Assembly: GCA_963643225.1 (NCBI GenBank)
Contig: CAVIIX010000008.1
Coordinates: 43,905-107,904 of the forward strand
From: UBA1258 sp963643225
Lineage (GTDB): Bacteria; Bacillota; Clostridia; Lachnospirales; Lachnospiraceae
Direction of reading: 5' to 3'
DNA: 64,000 nt
Part shown: piece by piece, positions 42,782-52,354 of the stretch
Numbering within the stretch: position 1 is the first letter of the stretch
Layout of the letters: every line of letters begins with the position of its first letter
Translations under genes and position numbers: made by a program
The notes under the pieces: generated by a model
Databases searched by the model: none
What the model saw: only the letters and a program-made list of their open reading frames with translations
Told to the model about the DNA's origin: nothing

Positions 42782-44707
42782 TTAATCCAGTTCTTTTTTA
42801 CCGGTGTAAAGCTCGTAATATCTTCCCTTCATATTAAGAAGCTCCTGATGGTCTCCTCTTTCAATTATTTCACCGTGTTCGAGTACAATAATCGCATCTG
42901 CATTTCTTACTGTAGAAAGTCTGTGAGCAATTACTATTGTGGTGCGGTCCTTCATAAGCCTGTCCATACCATGTTCAATATGACGCTCGGTACGGGTGTC
43001 AACAGAGGATGTAGCTTCGTCTAAAATAAGTATGGGAGCCTTTGAAATTGCAGCTCTTGCAATATTTAAAAGCTGACGCTGTCCCTGACTTAAATTAGCG
43101 CCGTCTCCTTCAAGAACCGTATCATATCCGTTTTCAAGTCGCATGATAAAGGAATGTGCGCTTGCTAACTTTGCTGCCTCAATTACCTCTTCATCGGTTG
43201 CATCCAGGCGTCCGTATCGGATATTTTCTTTAACTGTACCGCTGAAAAGATGGGTGTCCTGAAGCACCATTGCGATGTTCCTTCTTAAATAGTCTCTTTC
43301 GTAATCCCTTATATCAACGTCGTCCACGGTAATGGAGCCTGAATCGATATCGTAAAATCTTGTAATCAGATTTGTGATGGTGGTCTTACCTGCACCTGTT
43401 GAGCCTACAAGCGCAATCTTCTGACCGGGTTTAGCATAGAAAGAAACATTCTTTAAAATCGTAGTGCCCGGTACATAGCCAAAGGTGACCTCATGCAAGG
43501 CGATTTCACCGCGAAGGCTTTTTGGAGCAATTGCATTTTCTTTATCCGGAAGCTCCGGCTCCATGTCCATAATATCAAATACACGCTCTGCACCTGCAAG
43601 GGCAGAGAAAATTTCAGTTACCTGAGAGGAAAGCTCGTTAATGGGGCGTGAAAACTGACGGGAATAGTTTACAAAAATTGTTAAGCCGCCGATATCAAAG
43701 CCTCTCAATACACACAGAATACCACCAAGCATTGCAGTAATTGCATAGGACACCTGGCTCAGATTACCCATTACAGGTCCCATAATGCCTCCAAAGAACT
43801 GAGCATATAACTGCTTATTGCGAAGGTCTGTATTCAAGTATTCAAATTCATCGTTGGCTGCTGCCTCGTGATTAAATACCTTTACTACCTTCTGGCCGGA
43901 AATAGTCTCTTCAACGTAACCGTTAAGAGAGCCTAAGGCCGCCTGCTGCTGCTTGTAATATTTTCTTGAGCGTCCCCCTACAAGAGTTGCTGCCTTAATC
44001 ATTAAAGGCGTCATGACGATTGTGACGAGCGTAAGCCAGAGGTTTGTATAGCACATTAATGCAAGTGTACCGATTAAAGTGATAACGCCTGAAATAACCG
44101 ACACAATTGTATTATTTAACATATTGCCTACCGCATCCACGTCGTTTGTAAAACGGCTCATTACGTCACCGGTTTCATTGGTGTCGTAATAATTTAGAGG
44201 AAGTCTGCTTATTTTTTTGAATAATTCTTCTCTGATTGTAGCAAGAGCGTTTTGCGAAATTGTCACCATTATGCGCTGATAGATGTACTGAGCTAAAATT
44301 GAAACGGCATAGATTAATGCCATTGCGGCAATACCCTTTGCCAGTATTTCTACAGTGCCGTTACCTTCAGAAATTGAATTAATGACAGGTCTTAAAATAT
44401 ATGAGCTTGCCAGGCTCGCGCCTGAGCTTGCCAATACTAAAAGCATTACAAGCATAAGCTTCCAGGCGTCTTTCTTAATATAAGAAAACAGTCTCTTTAA
44501 GCTCTTCTTTGTATTCTTAGGCTTGCTACCGCCAGACTTTCCGCTAGTACCGCCAGGGCCACTTGCTCCCTGCCTTCCTTTCCTGCCGCCAGGTCCTCCA
44601 AGGCCACCGGGACCTCCCCTCATCATATCGTTTTCATGGGCCTTCATGTATTCATCGTTTTTCTTTTTATATTTGGCATCGAGGCGTGCAAATGTTTTAT
44701 CATCCAT
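42782..44707 (-). CDS. ABC exporter subunit with glycine-rich N-terminal tail
   Basis: A 641-residue half-transporter: six membrane helices (about 85-370) and an ATPase domain with Walker A GSTGAGKTT, signature LSQGQRQ and Walker B ILILDEATSSVD with the catalytic Glu. Before the first helix it has an unusual tail of about 65 residues rich in Gly, Pro and Lys (MRGGPGGLGGPGGRKGRQG). It forms a heterodimer with the product at 44707, as in BmrCD/LmrCD-type multidrug exporters. This subunit carries the canonical catalytic Glu. The genes overlap by one base. Confidence 0.92.
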   Translation of the reverse strand: MDDKTFARLDAKYKKKNDEYMKAHENDMMRGGPGGLGGPGGRKGRQGASGPGGTSGKSGGSKPKNTKKSLKRLFSYIKKDAWKLMLVMLLVLASSGASLASSYILRPVINSISEGNGTVEILAKGIAAMALIYAVSILAQYIYQRIMVTISQNALATIREELFKKISRLPLNYYDTNETGDVMSRFTNDVDAVGNMLNNTIVSVISGVITLIGTLALMCYTNLWLTLVTIVMTPLMIKAATLVGGRSRKYYKQQQAALGSLNGYVEETISGQKVVKVFNHEAAANDEFEYLNTDLRNKQLYAQFFGGIMGPVMGNLSQVSYAITAMLGGILCVLRGFDIGGLTIFVNYSRQFSRPINELSSQVTEIFSALAGAERVFDIMDMEPELPDKENAIAPKSLRGEIALHEVTFGYVPGTTILKNVSFYAKPGQKIALVGSTGAGKTTITNLITRFYDIDSGSITVDDVDIRDYERDYLRRNIAMVLQDTHLFSGTVKENIRYGRLDATDEEVIEAAKLASAHSFIMRLENGYDTVLEGDGANLSQGQRQLLNIARAAISKAPILILDEATSSVDTRTERHIEHGMDRLMKDRTTIVIAHRLSTVRNADAIIVLEHGEIIERGDHQELLNMKGRYYELYTGKKELD

Positions 44708-46440
44708 CAGGCAGTCACCTCCATATCCATCTGTGAATAATAAATTTCCTTATAGGCTTCACAGCTTTCCATTAATTCTTTATGATTGCCAAGGCCTACC
44801 ACCCTGCCATCATCCAGCACCACGATTTTATCTGCTTCAATTACAGAAGAAATACGCTGAGCAATGATAAGCTTTGTGGTCTCAGGGCAATATTCCTTTA
44901 AATTTGCTCTGATGCTTGCTTCCGTTGCTGTATCAACAGCTGAAGTAGAGTCATCAAGGATTAAGATCTTAGGCTTCTTAAGCATTGCTCGTGCTATACA
45001 GAGTCTCTGCTTCTGACCGCCTGATACGTTTACGCCACCCTGACCCAAATCCGTATCATACCCTTCCTTAAAGGAAGTGACAAAGCCGTCAGCCTGAGCC
45101 ATATCGGAAACCTTACGGATTTCATCCATGGTAGCTTCCTCTGCACCCCATCGTAAATTTTCTTCAATGGAGCCTGAGAAAAGCACGTTCTTTTGCAGCA
45201 CCATTGCTACAGACTCACGCAGATTGTAAAGAGAATAGTCCTTAACATTGACGCCATCTACTAAAATCTCACCTTCATCGGTGTCGTAGAGTCTTGGAAT
45301 CATTGACACAAGCGTAGTCTTACCAGAGCCTGTGGAACCGATAATACCAACCGTCTCGCCGGATTCAATTTTAAAGCTTACCCTATCAAGCACGGGCTCA
45401 CCGGAATTTTTAAAATATCTAAAGGATACATTTTTAAATTCTATAGAGCCTGAGTCAACAGTCTTTTCAGGGCATGCCGCATTGTCATCGTTAATGTCCG
45501 GCACGCAGTCAATCACTTCATTGATACGCTTTGCGCTGGCAATTGCACGGGCGCTCTGAAGTATAATAAATGACGTCATTACTAAGGATGTAAGAATCTG
45601 AGTTACGTATGTAATAAACGCTGTCAAATCACCCACCAGCATATCACCCACCAGAATCTGATTACCGCCGTACCACACAACTGCAAGAGTTGTAATATTC
45701 ATGGCAAGGCTCATGATGGGCATTGTGGTAATGATTACCTTAAAGGCTCTTAAGGAAGATTCCTTTAAGTCGTCGTTAACCAAAGAAAATTTTTCTGTTT
45801 CATAATCACCTCTCACAAATGACTTTATAACGCGCACATTTGTAAGTGATTCACGGATTGTTGAATTTAATTTATCGATTTTTTCCTGTAAAATCCGGAA
45901 TTTAGAGAATGCCGTCTTTACAATAAGAGCAATCATTACAAGCAAAATCGGAATGACGATTAAAATAATTACCGCCAGACGGGCATTCATCATAAACGCC
46001 ATGATAACCGCACCGATCAACATGCCCGGAGCTCTAAGCATCATTCGAAGCATCATATTTACCAGATTCTGCACCTGCGTAACATCGTTTGTAAGTCTTG
46101 TTACCAAAGACCCTGTACTGAAAGAGTCTATGTTGGCAAAAGAAAATTTCTGTACGTTCTGAAAGGCATCCCTACGTAAATCTGCCGCAAAATTAATGGA
46201 AGCCTTGGCTCCGAAATATGCGCCGCCCACTCCGCCAAGTGCCATAAGCACTGCGGCAAGTGCCATTGTTAAACCGATTTTTACGATGTATGCAGCGTCA
46301 CCGTTAGCCACACCGTTATTGATAATTAATGCCATGAGCTTAGGCATTACGATTTCGCCTATTACCTCCACTATCATAAGTAAAGGACCTACGATAAATG
46401 AGAAAAGATAAGGCTCAATATACTTCCAATATCGTTTCAT
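44707..46440 (-). CDS. ABC exporter subunit with degenerate ATPase site
   Basis: A 577-residue half-transporter with six membrane helices and an ATPase domain (Walker A GSTGSGKTT, signature VSGGQKQR). The residue after Walker B is Asp instead of Glu (ILILDDSTSAVD), the usual mark of the non-catalytic site in heterodimeric exporters. First gene of the pair. Substrates of such pairs include drugs, lipids and peptides; none can be inferred here. Confidence 0.92.
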   Translation of the reverse strand: MKRYWKYIEPYLFSFIVGPLLMIVEVIGEIVMPKLMALIINNGVANGDAAYIVKIGLTMALAAVLMALGGVGGAYFGAKASINFAADLRRDAFQNVQKFSFANIDSFSTGSLVTRLTNDVTQVQNLVNMMLRMMLRAPGMLIGAVIMAFMMNARLAVIILIVIPILLVMIALIVKTAFSKFRILQEKIDKLNSTIRESLTNVRVIKSFVRGDYETEKFSLVNDDLKESSLRAFKVIITTMPIMSLAMNITTLAVVWYGGNQILVGDMLVGDLTAFITYVTQILTSLVMTSFIILQSARAIASAKRINEVIDCVPDINDDNAACPEKTVDSGSIEFKNVSFRYFKNSGEPVLDRVSFKIESGETVGIIGSTGSGKTTLVSMIPRLYDTDEGEILVDGVNVKDYSLYNLRESVAMVLQKNVLFSGSIEENLRWGAEEATMDEIRKVSDMAQADGFVTSFKEGYDTDLGQGGVNVSGGQKQRLCIARAMLKKPKILILDDSTSAVDTATEASIRANLKEYCPETTKLIIAQRISSVIEADKIVVLDDGRVVGLGNHKELMESCEAYKEIYYSQMDMEVTA

Positions 46441-46565
46441 TTACATTCCTCCAGGTTAATACCTTAAATTTTAATTTTTGTATTTTTTAAAGTCAATCGG
46501 TAAATCCCATTGTTTATTTAACTTTTAGAAAATGCATGCTTTATTTAAAATTTCATTAACGGCAA

Positions 46566-46598
46566 AAGAAAAAGACTGCCCATAATTCAGACAGTCTT
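46566..46598 (-). terminator. Terminator of the endonuclease IV gene
   Basis: AAGACTG/CAGTCTT with a 13-nt loop, then TTTTTCTTTTGCC on the minus strand. The T-tract is part of a GGCAAAAGAAAA copy. Confidence 0.75.
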
Positions 46599-46604
46599 AA
46601 GCTT

Positions 46605-47459
46605 CTATTTTAACAATAATTCAATTTCATCTTTATAGGGCGCATGGGATTTTTTAGGATTCGTCTCATCCTTAATATAAGGAGTCTCAAGACACTTTGG
46701 TATATTAATTAAGGCAGGATGTTTTACGATCTTCTTTAAGGCCTCCAAACCAATGGTACCCTTTCCGATATTTGCGTGTCGATCCTTCATGGCACCACGC
46801 TCATACATGGAATCATTTATATGGGCGCAGGCTATTTTTTCTTTACCCAGTTTAGCTTCTATTTCAGTAATAATTCCGTCAAAATTATTTTTAACGTCAT
46901 ACCCGGCGTCGTTTAAGTGACAGGTGTCCACACAGACTCTTAATCGTCTGTTATCCTTAACACCGTCAAAAATTTCCTTTAATTCATCTATGCTTCTGCC
47001 GATTTCAGAGCCTTTTCCAGCCATTGTCTCAAGGGCAATAAAGCCGTGCTCTGAATTGGCAACGACCCAGTCAAGTCCTTCTATAATCTTAGCAATGCCT
47101 TTTTCTGCAGGCTCTCCAACGGATGAACCCGGATGCAGCACCATTATTTCAGAGCCCATGGCATAGGCTCTGTCAAGCTCAAGCTTTAGCTGTTCTTTAC
47201 CTAATTTAAAGATATCTTCGTTTACAGAATTTCCTAAATTTATAATATATGGCGCATGCACTATGAATTTATTTATATTTTCCCGTTCCATCAAAGCCTT
47301 GGCTTCTTCAATTCGTAATTCTTCCAAGGGCCTTCTCTTAGAATTCTGTGGTGCCCCGGTATATACCATAAAGGTGTCTGCGTTATAGGAAAGTGCTTCC
47401 TTTACGGAGCCTAAGAACATTTCCTTTCCGCTCATACCCACATGTGAACCAAGTAACAT
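46605..47459 (-). CDS. nfo: Endonuclease IV (deoxyribonuclease IV)
   Basis: A 284-residue AP endonuclease of the xylose-isomerase-like TIM-barrel type that nicks DNA 5' of abasic sites. Metal-binding motifs: GSHVG, VHAPYIINL, VLHPGSS, ALETMAGKG (Glu), CVDTCHLNDAGYD, HINDS, RHANIGKG and CLETP near the end. Normal length. Monocistronic, with its own terminator. Confidence 0.96.
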   Translation of the reverse strand: MLLGSHVGMSGKEMFLGSVKEALSYNADTFMVYTGAPQNSKRRPLEELRIEEAKALMERENINKFIVHAPYIINLGNSVNEDIFKLGKEQLKLELDRAYAMGSEIMVLHPGSSVGEPAEKGIAKIIEGLDWVVANSEHGFIALETMAGKGSEIGRSIDELKEIFDGVKDNRRLRVCVDTCHLNDAGYDVKNNFDGIITEIEAKLGKEKIACAHINDSMYERGAMKDRHANIGKGTIGLEALKKIVKHPALINIPKCLETPYIKDETNPKKSHAPYKDEIELLLK

Positions 47460-47615
47460 GAAAATTTCCTCCGCATTTTCTTTCTATTTATAATAACATA
47501 AAAATTTTAAAATTAGTTTTTTTATATCAAAATCTATGTTAAAATATAAAAACACTGGGGAGTGTTGATAACTATAGGTCACTATTTGTGGGAGTACAAA
47601 AAGGCGGTTATAACC

Positions 47616-49544
47616 ATGAAAATTGCCGTACTCATCTGTGGTCTGGTATTTGATAGCCAGAAAGCTTTCATGAAGGGCATAGAAAGAAAAATCAGAGATT
47701 GGGGCGATATTGCTTCTGTCTTCTGTTGTCATGTTAACATTACCGGGGATGACACCTACACAAGAGGTGAATATTCGATTTTCGATCTTCCCGATTTATC
47801 TCGTTTCGATGGTATTGTGTTCGTGCGTAATACGTTTCAGGATGTTACCACGAACAGAATGCTTTATGAGCGTATCAAGGCTACTGGCGTACCCTGCGTA
47901 TGCATCGACAGCTATTCACCTGATTTTGTCAATATAATAAGCGATGAAAAGGGCATCACGGAAGAAGTGGCCCTGCACTTAATTAAGGCTCACGGCTGTA
48001 AAAAGCTTTATTTTCTGGGCGGTCCCAAGGCTAGTATGGACACAGGCCTTAGATTTAAGGGCTTTAAGACGGCTTTAAACATGAACGGTCTTGAATTTAA
48101 GGATGAATGGTGCCTATATGGTAATTTTGAATTTAACAGCGGCGTGCTTGCTGCGGATTATTTCATCAATCTCGATCTGACTCTTCCCGATGCCATTGTG
48201 TGCTGTAACGACGAAATGGCTATCGGTCTTATTACCGAATTAAGACGTCGCGGCATTAAGGTACCCAAGGATGTAAGGGTAACAGGAGTGGATTATGACT
48301 CGGTTTCAAGAGTATTTTCACCCCGTCTTACTACCGCCAAGCGTCAGCAGTATCAAAAGGGTGTAAATGCCATCAACCTTTTACATGAATATATACAACA
48401 TAACCCCGGGGAAACCATTACTCTTCCCAGCGCTTTATATTGCGGTGAGACCTGCGGCTGTAAGCCAGAGGATGATTCTAAAAACGACCCTACTACCGCA
48501 AATGCTCTTGCCTTGGATCGTTATGCCCAGTCAGAGCTTACCCAGACAGTAAAACGTATGACTGCCGAATTAATGGGCAAGCGTGAATATTTTGATTTGC
48601 TGGATGGATTAAAGGAATACGGCTGTAAATTAAATGCTGATGAATTATATCTCTGCATGAATGTACGTCCCGATTATTTAATCGATTATTCGGATTATGC
48701 CAAGGCACTTTCTTTAATAGACAGAGACAATCAGGAGGATTATTCAGACGAAATCCTTTCGGTAGTGTCTATAATAAACGGTAGCATTCCAAAAGACGAT
48801 GAACGTGAATATTTTGAGCGTTATGATTTATTCCCGCCTATAGCAAAAGGCGGTCGCCATGGCGGCACCTACTATTTTATGCCAATCCACTACATGAACC
48901 GTAACTTTGGCTACACGATTTTAGGTACAACCGGTGAATTAATCCGTAACGACTTTTTCCCTAACTGGTGCACTCTTGCAAGTAACGCCCTTGAAAATTC
49001 AAGAAAACGAAGCGTTATGGAGCAGATGATTGCTACCCTTGATAAAATGTGGATTTACGATACACTTACAGGTATTTACAACAGAGCAGGCTTCTTTAAG
49101 CTTTCTGAATCAATTGTCAATGGTGCAATTAAGGACGGTACTCCTCTCTGCGTAGTCTTTATGGACGTAGATGGTCTTAAGGATGTAAATGATAAATTCG
49201 GCCACGACGAGGGTGACAATTTAATTAAAAGCATTGCAGACATCCTAAAGGACAAAAAGCGCCACGGAGAAATCATCATGCGTTACGGTGGCGATGAATT
49301 TGTATTGATGGCATCAGGCTACACCGATGAAGATGCAAACGCAGTAATTGATACCCTGCAGACTGCAATGGATTCCTACAATCAGACTTCCGGCAAGCCT
49401 TACGAGCTTGAAGCTTCCATGGGCTACTGTATCACGGCAATTAAGACAAACGAAGAATTAAACGCTTTAATCGAAGATGCCGATCATGAAATGTACAAAA
49501 AGAAATACGTAAAGAAGGCACTCAAAAATAAAGTGGTAAGATAA
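47616..49544 (+). CDS. Diguanylate cyclase with LacI-type sugar-binding sensor domain
   Basis: A roughly 642-residue cytosolic protein with no signal peptide or membrane helix. The N-terminal region (about 1-290) is a LacI/periplasmic-binding type I fold (MKIAVLICGLVFDSQKAF; DAIVCCNDEMAIGLITELRR; VRVTGVDYDSVSRVFSPRLTT) without the helix-turn-helix of LacI repressors. A Cys-containing link (CGETCGC) and a central region of about 170 residues lead to a C-terminal GGDEF domain with intact RYGGDEF. The inhibitory I-site position reads RHGE rather than RxxD. It probably makes c-di-GMP in response to a small ligand. The start is ATG at 47616 after AAGGCGG. Confidence 0.88.
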   Translation: MKIAVLICGLVFDSQKAFMKGIERKIRDWGDIASVFCCHVNITGDDTYTRGEYSIFDLPDLSRFDGIVFVRNTFQDVTTNRMLYERIKATGVPCVCIDSYSPDFVNIISDEKGITEEVALHLIKAHGCKKLYFLGGPKASMDTGLRFKGFKTALNMNGLEFKDEWCLYGNFEFNSGVLAADYFINLDLTLPDAIVCCNDEMAIGLITELRRRGIKVPKDVRVTGVDYDSVSRVFSPRLTTAKRQQYQKGVNAINLLHEYIQHNPGETITLPSALYCGETCGCKPEDDSKNDPTTANALALDRYAQSELTQTVKRMTAELMGKREYFDLLDGLKEYGCKLNADELYLCMNVRPDYLIDYSDYAKALSLIDRDNQEDYSDEILSVVSIINGSIPKDDEREYFERYDLFPPIAKGGRHGGTYYFMPIHYMNRNFGYTILGTTGELIRNDFFPNWCTLASNALENSRKRSVMEQMIATLDKMWIYDTLTGIYNRAGFFKLSESIVNGAIKDGTPLCVVFMDVDGLKDVNDKFGHDEGDNLIKSIADILKDKKRHGEIIMRYGGDEFVLMASGYTDEDANAVIDTLQTAMDSYNQTSGKPYELEASMGYCITAIKTNEELNALIEDADHEMYKKKYVKKALKNKVVR

Positions 49545-49603
49545 AAATGCACTGCGTTCCAATTATGCGCACTCGCACGTAAGGAATAGGTCGCCAAGGC
49601 GAC
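49544..49603 (+). repeat. Intergenic element, family 2, copy F (partial)
   Basis: TGCACTGCGTTCC, ATGCGCACTCGCACGTAAGG, then AATAGGTCGCCAAGGCGAC. It matches copy E without the left AT-rich hairpin, and starts right at the stop codon of the diguanylate cyclase gene. Confidence 0.8.
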
Positions 49604-49610
49604 ATTATTT

Positions 49611-49634
49611 AAAGCCGCCCCGAAGGGTGGCTTT
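49611..49634. terminator. Bidirectional terminator between diguanylate cyclase and helicase genes
   Basis: AAAGCCGCCC/GGGTGGCTTT (one G-T pair) with a 4-nt loop, followed by ATTTGTTTT on the plus strand. It overlaps the stop codon of the convergent helicase gene. Confidence 0.75.
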
Positions 49635-52092
49635 ATTTGTTTTCATCCCAGAAATCTTTCATTTCTGAGATTAAAAAATCCAGATTTACTCTTTTAAAAT
49701 TGCTCCATTCCTTTGGAAACATTCTCACATATCCTGGCTGTAAGAAGCGTTCGTCAAGCAACAGTACTGTTCCAACATCCTCTTCCGTCCGGATTACTCT
49801 GCCAGCAGCCTGCAATACCTTATTCATGCCAGGATATTTGTAGGCATAATCATAGCCATCCACTTCTTCAGAATCAAAGGTGTCCTTCATGATATTGCGT
49901 TCCAAACACACCTGCGGAAGGCCAGTACCCACAATAATGGCACCAATTAAGGACTCCCTTGCTAAATCGATTCCTTCTGAAAAAATACCGCCCATAACAC
50001 AGAAACCCACAAGGGAGGCAGGCTTGTTTCCTTCAGAATCTGAATCTGATTCAATATCAATTTCAGCATCTATATTTTCAAAAACAGTATCAGGATTAAC
50101 ATTTCCTTCAAAACGCCTTAAGAAGGCATCTCTTTTATCTTCCTTCATGCCCTGAGACTGCATTAAAATCTCGATATCTTTATTATAAAAGCTTAAATCA
50201 AACTGCTTTTTTACCTGCTCCATGAAATTATAGGAAGGGAAGAAAACCATGTAATTGCCTGGTCGGCTTTTAACAGCTTCATTTATATATGCGGCAATTT
50301 TATTAAATTCCTTTTCATTGCGCCTTGTATACTTACTTGTCACATCCGTTGCGATGAAAAGTCCACGCTTTTTTGGATTAAACACAGACTCTGCGTATAC
50401 TTCGTAATCCTCCTTTTCTCCCGCCAGCAGATTCTTATAATATTGTATGGGAAGAAGTGTAGCACTGAATAATATGCTTGAACGTGCCAGGCTCATGCAT
50501 TCTGATAAATTTTTACGTGGGTTTACGCAGAATAATTTTACGTAAAAATTTTCTTCCTCCGTATAGGCGCAGTACACCGAATAATTTTCATCCACCAGTT
50601 CATACATTTCTAGAAAGTGACCGATTTCAAAATAAAGTTCTAAAATTCCGTCCTTTACTTCCTTTGAAACCATCAAAAGCTCTCTGGTTTTTTCTTTTGG
50701 CTTTCTTTCTTCCTTTAAAAATTTTTCAATGGCGGAATAAAGCCTTAACAGGGAATTTGTAAAGTCCCCGATTAAAGGATTTATCAAAAAATCACCGCAC
50801 TGATGACGGAGTATAAGCATTTCCTTATTGCATTTTTCTATACGTTTTGAAATACCCGGAAGTTCCTTTTCTGTCTGCTTTTTAGCATATAAAAACTGTT
50901 CCTTTATTAAGGTTGCAGAAAACATTTCGCGGGCTCTGTCCACTAAATTATGAGCTTCATCAATTAAGAAAATAAAATCTCCCGCTCTTGTTTCATCTTC
51001 AAAATAACGCTTTAATTTCGCCCTTTTGTCAAAGGCATAATTATAGTCACAGATTATGGCATCGGTAAATAAGCTTGCATCAAGACTCATTTCAAAAGGG
51101 CATACCTTAAATTTTTCTGCATATTTTAAAACCGTTTCCGCAGTTATTTCTTCTTCCGTTGTCACCATTTCATAAACGCAGTCATTTACCCTGTCGTAGT
51201 GACCTTTTGCATAGGGACAGCCTTCAGGGTTACATTCATGGCTTTCGGTTAAGCATATCTTTTCTTTTGCGGTAAGAGTGATGTTCTTAATCTTAAGTCC
51301 GTCCCGTCTCATCACGTTAAAGGTATCCTCTGCAACAGTCCTCGTGATGGTTTTGGCCGTTAAATAAAAGATTTTGTTGCCTTTATCCTGACCCAGTGCC
51401 TGAACCGCCGGATATAATGTTGCAATGGTCTTGCCTACACCGGTAGGGGCCTGTAAATATAATTTCCTTTTATGTAAAATGGTAAAATACACCTGCTTAA
51501 CAAGCTTTTCCTGCCCCTTACGATATTCAAACGGAAAAGGAAGCCCCTTAATTGAACTGTTTCTTATATCCTTCCATTCAGCCTCCAGGCGTGCCCACTT
51601 TACATATTCATTTATAACGCCAAAGGTAAATTCCTTAAGCTCCTCTCGTAAAAAGGTGTAGTTAAAATAACGGGTTTCCTCCGTATCGATATTTACATAG
51701 GTAAGACGGATTTTTATTGAAGGTAAATCCTTCCTTTTGCTGATAATATATGCGTAAAATTTAGCCTGTGCCAAGTGAAGGGGCTTTGGTTCCTTGTAGC
51801 GCATAACGTCTGCATAGGTAGTTTTGATTTCATCGACCGTAACTATAGTCTCGTTTTCAATGACGCCGTCCGCCCTGCCTTCAACTAAAATACATACATC
51901 CTCAACCGTAAAATCAAGCTGCAAGGGCACTTCAGCCCGGTAATCGGCACCTGCCATTTTCTGAAGCCTGCGGTGGATTTTTGCTCCCTCCTGCATCGCA
52001 TCCTCTGAAAACGTCCCAAAGCGGTTGTCAATGTCACCCGAACGTAAAATAAATTCTATTAAATTTCTAACGCTGATACGAACAGTAATCAT
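49633..52092 (-). CDS. Nuclease-helicase fusion: PD-(D/E)XK domain plus DinG/XPD-type helicase
   Basis: About 819 residues. The N-terminal PD-(D/E)XK nuclease-like domain (about 1-165) has EGRADGV and VDEIKTT, a Cas4/Dna2-like arrangement. The superfamily 2 Rad3/XPD helicase core has Walker A APTGVGKTIA, motif II IDEAHN, and four cysteines for an iron-sulfur cluster (CLTESHECNPEGC, DCVYE, VCPFE). C-terminal motifs GIDLARE and QAAGRVIR follow. It likely unwinds and processes damaged or recombining DNA. ATG at 52092 is chosen; a TTG 18 nt upstream has no better ribosome site. Monocistronic and convergent with the diguanylate cyclase gene. Confidence 0.87.
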   Translation of the reverse strand: MITVRISVRNLIEFILRSGDIDNRFGTFSEDAMQEGAKIHRRLQKMAGADYRAEVPLQLDFTVEDVCILVEGRADGVIENETIVTVDEIKTTYADVMRYKEPKPLHLAQAKFYAYIISKRKDLPSIKIRLTYVNIDTEETRYFNYTFLREELKEFTFGVINEYVKWARLEAEWKDIRNSSIKGLPFPFEYRKGQEKLVKQVYFTILHKRKLYLQAPTGVGKTIATLYPAVQALGQDKGNKIFYLTAKTITRTVAEDTFNVMRRDGLKIKNITLTAKEKICLTESHECNPEGCPYAKGHYDRVNDCVYEMVTTEEEITAETVLKYAEKFKVCPFEMSLDASLFTDAIICDYNYAFDKRAKLKRYFEDETRAGDFIFLIDEAHNLVDRAREMFSATLIKEQFLYAKKQTEKELPGISKRIEKCNKEMLILRHQCGDFLINPLIGDFTNSLLRLYSAIEKFLKEERKPKEKTRELLMVSKEVKDGILELYFEIGHFLEMYELVDENYSVYCAYTEEENFYVKLFCVNPRKNLSECMSLARSSILFSATLLPIQYYKNLLAGEKEDYEVYAESVFNPKKRGLFIATDVTSKYTRRNEKEFNKIAAYINEAVKSRPGNYMVFFPSYNFMEQVKKQFDLSFYNKDIEILMQSQGMKEDKRDAFLRRFEGNVNPDTVFENIDAEIDIESDSDSEGNKPASLVGFCVMGGIFSEGIDLARESLIGAIIVGTGLPQVCLERNIMKDTFDSEEVDGYDYAYKYPGMNKVLQAAGRVIRTEEDVGTVLLLDERFLQPGYVRMFPKEWSNFKRVNLDFLISEMKDFWDENK

Positions 52093-52303
52093 AAAAAGTA
52101 AAACTCCCAAATCCTATTGTACTCTAAACAACCGAAATGTTTAAGTCTTCTTTCTAGAATAAGTATTAAGCATAGCGCGCTTCATTATAGGCTTGCAAAT
52201 TTGTCTTAAGTTAAGCTGTAAAACCGTCCCAGGATACAGTAAGAGGTCTTAACGTATCTTGTCCATATACCAAAACGCTTGATTTTGAATCTGCAACAAA
52301 TTT

Positions 52304-52332
52304 TTAGGTTTTTGCAGTTTATGTGCTATACT
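52304..52332 (+). promoter_or_regulatory. Extended -10 promoter of the HAD phosphatase gene
   Basis: TATACT (52327-52332) is preceded by TGn; the -35 region TTAGGT at 17 bp is weak, as often with extended -10 promoters. The ribosome site AAAGGAG follows. The preceding 190 bp hold nothing I recognise. Confidence 0.65.
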
Positions 52333-52354
52333 AGAACAAAGAAAGGAGCGAAAA

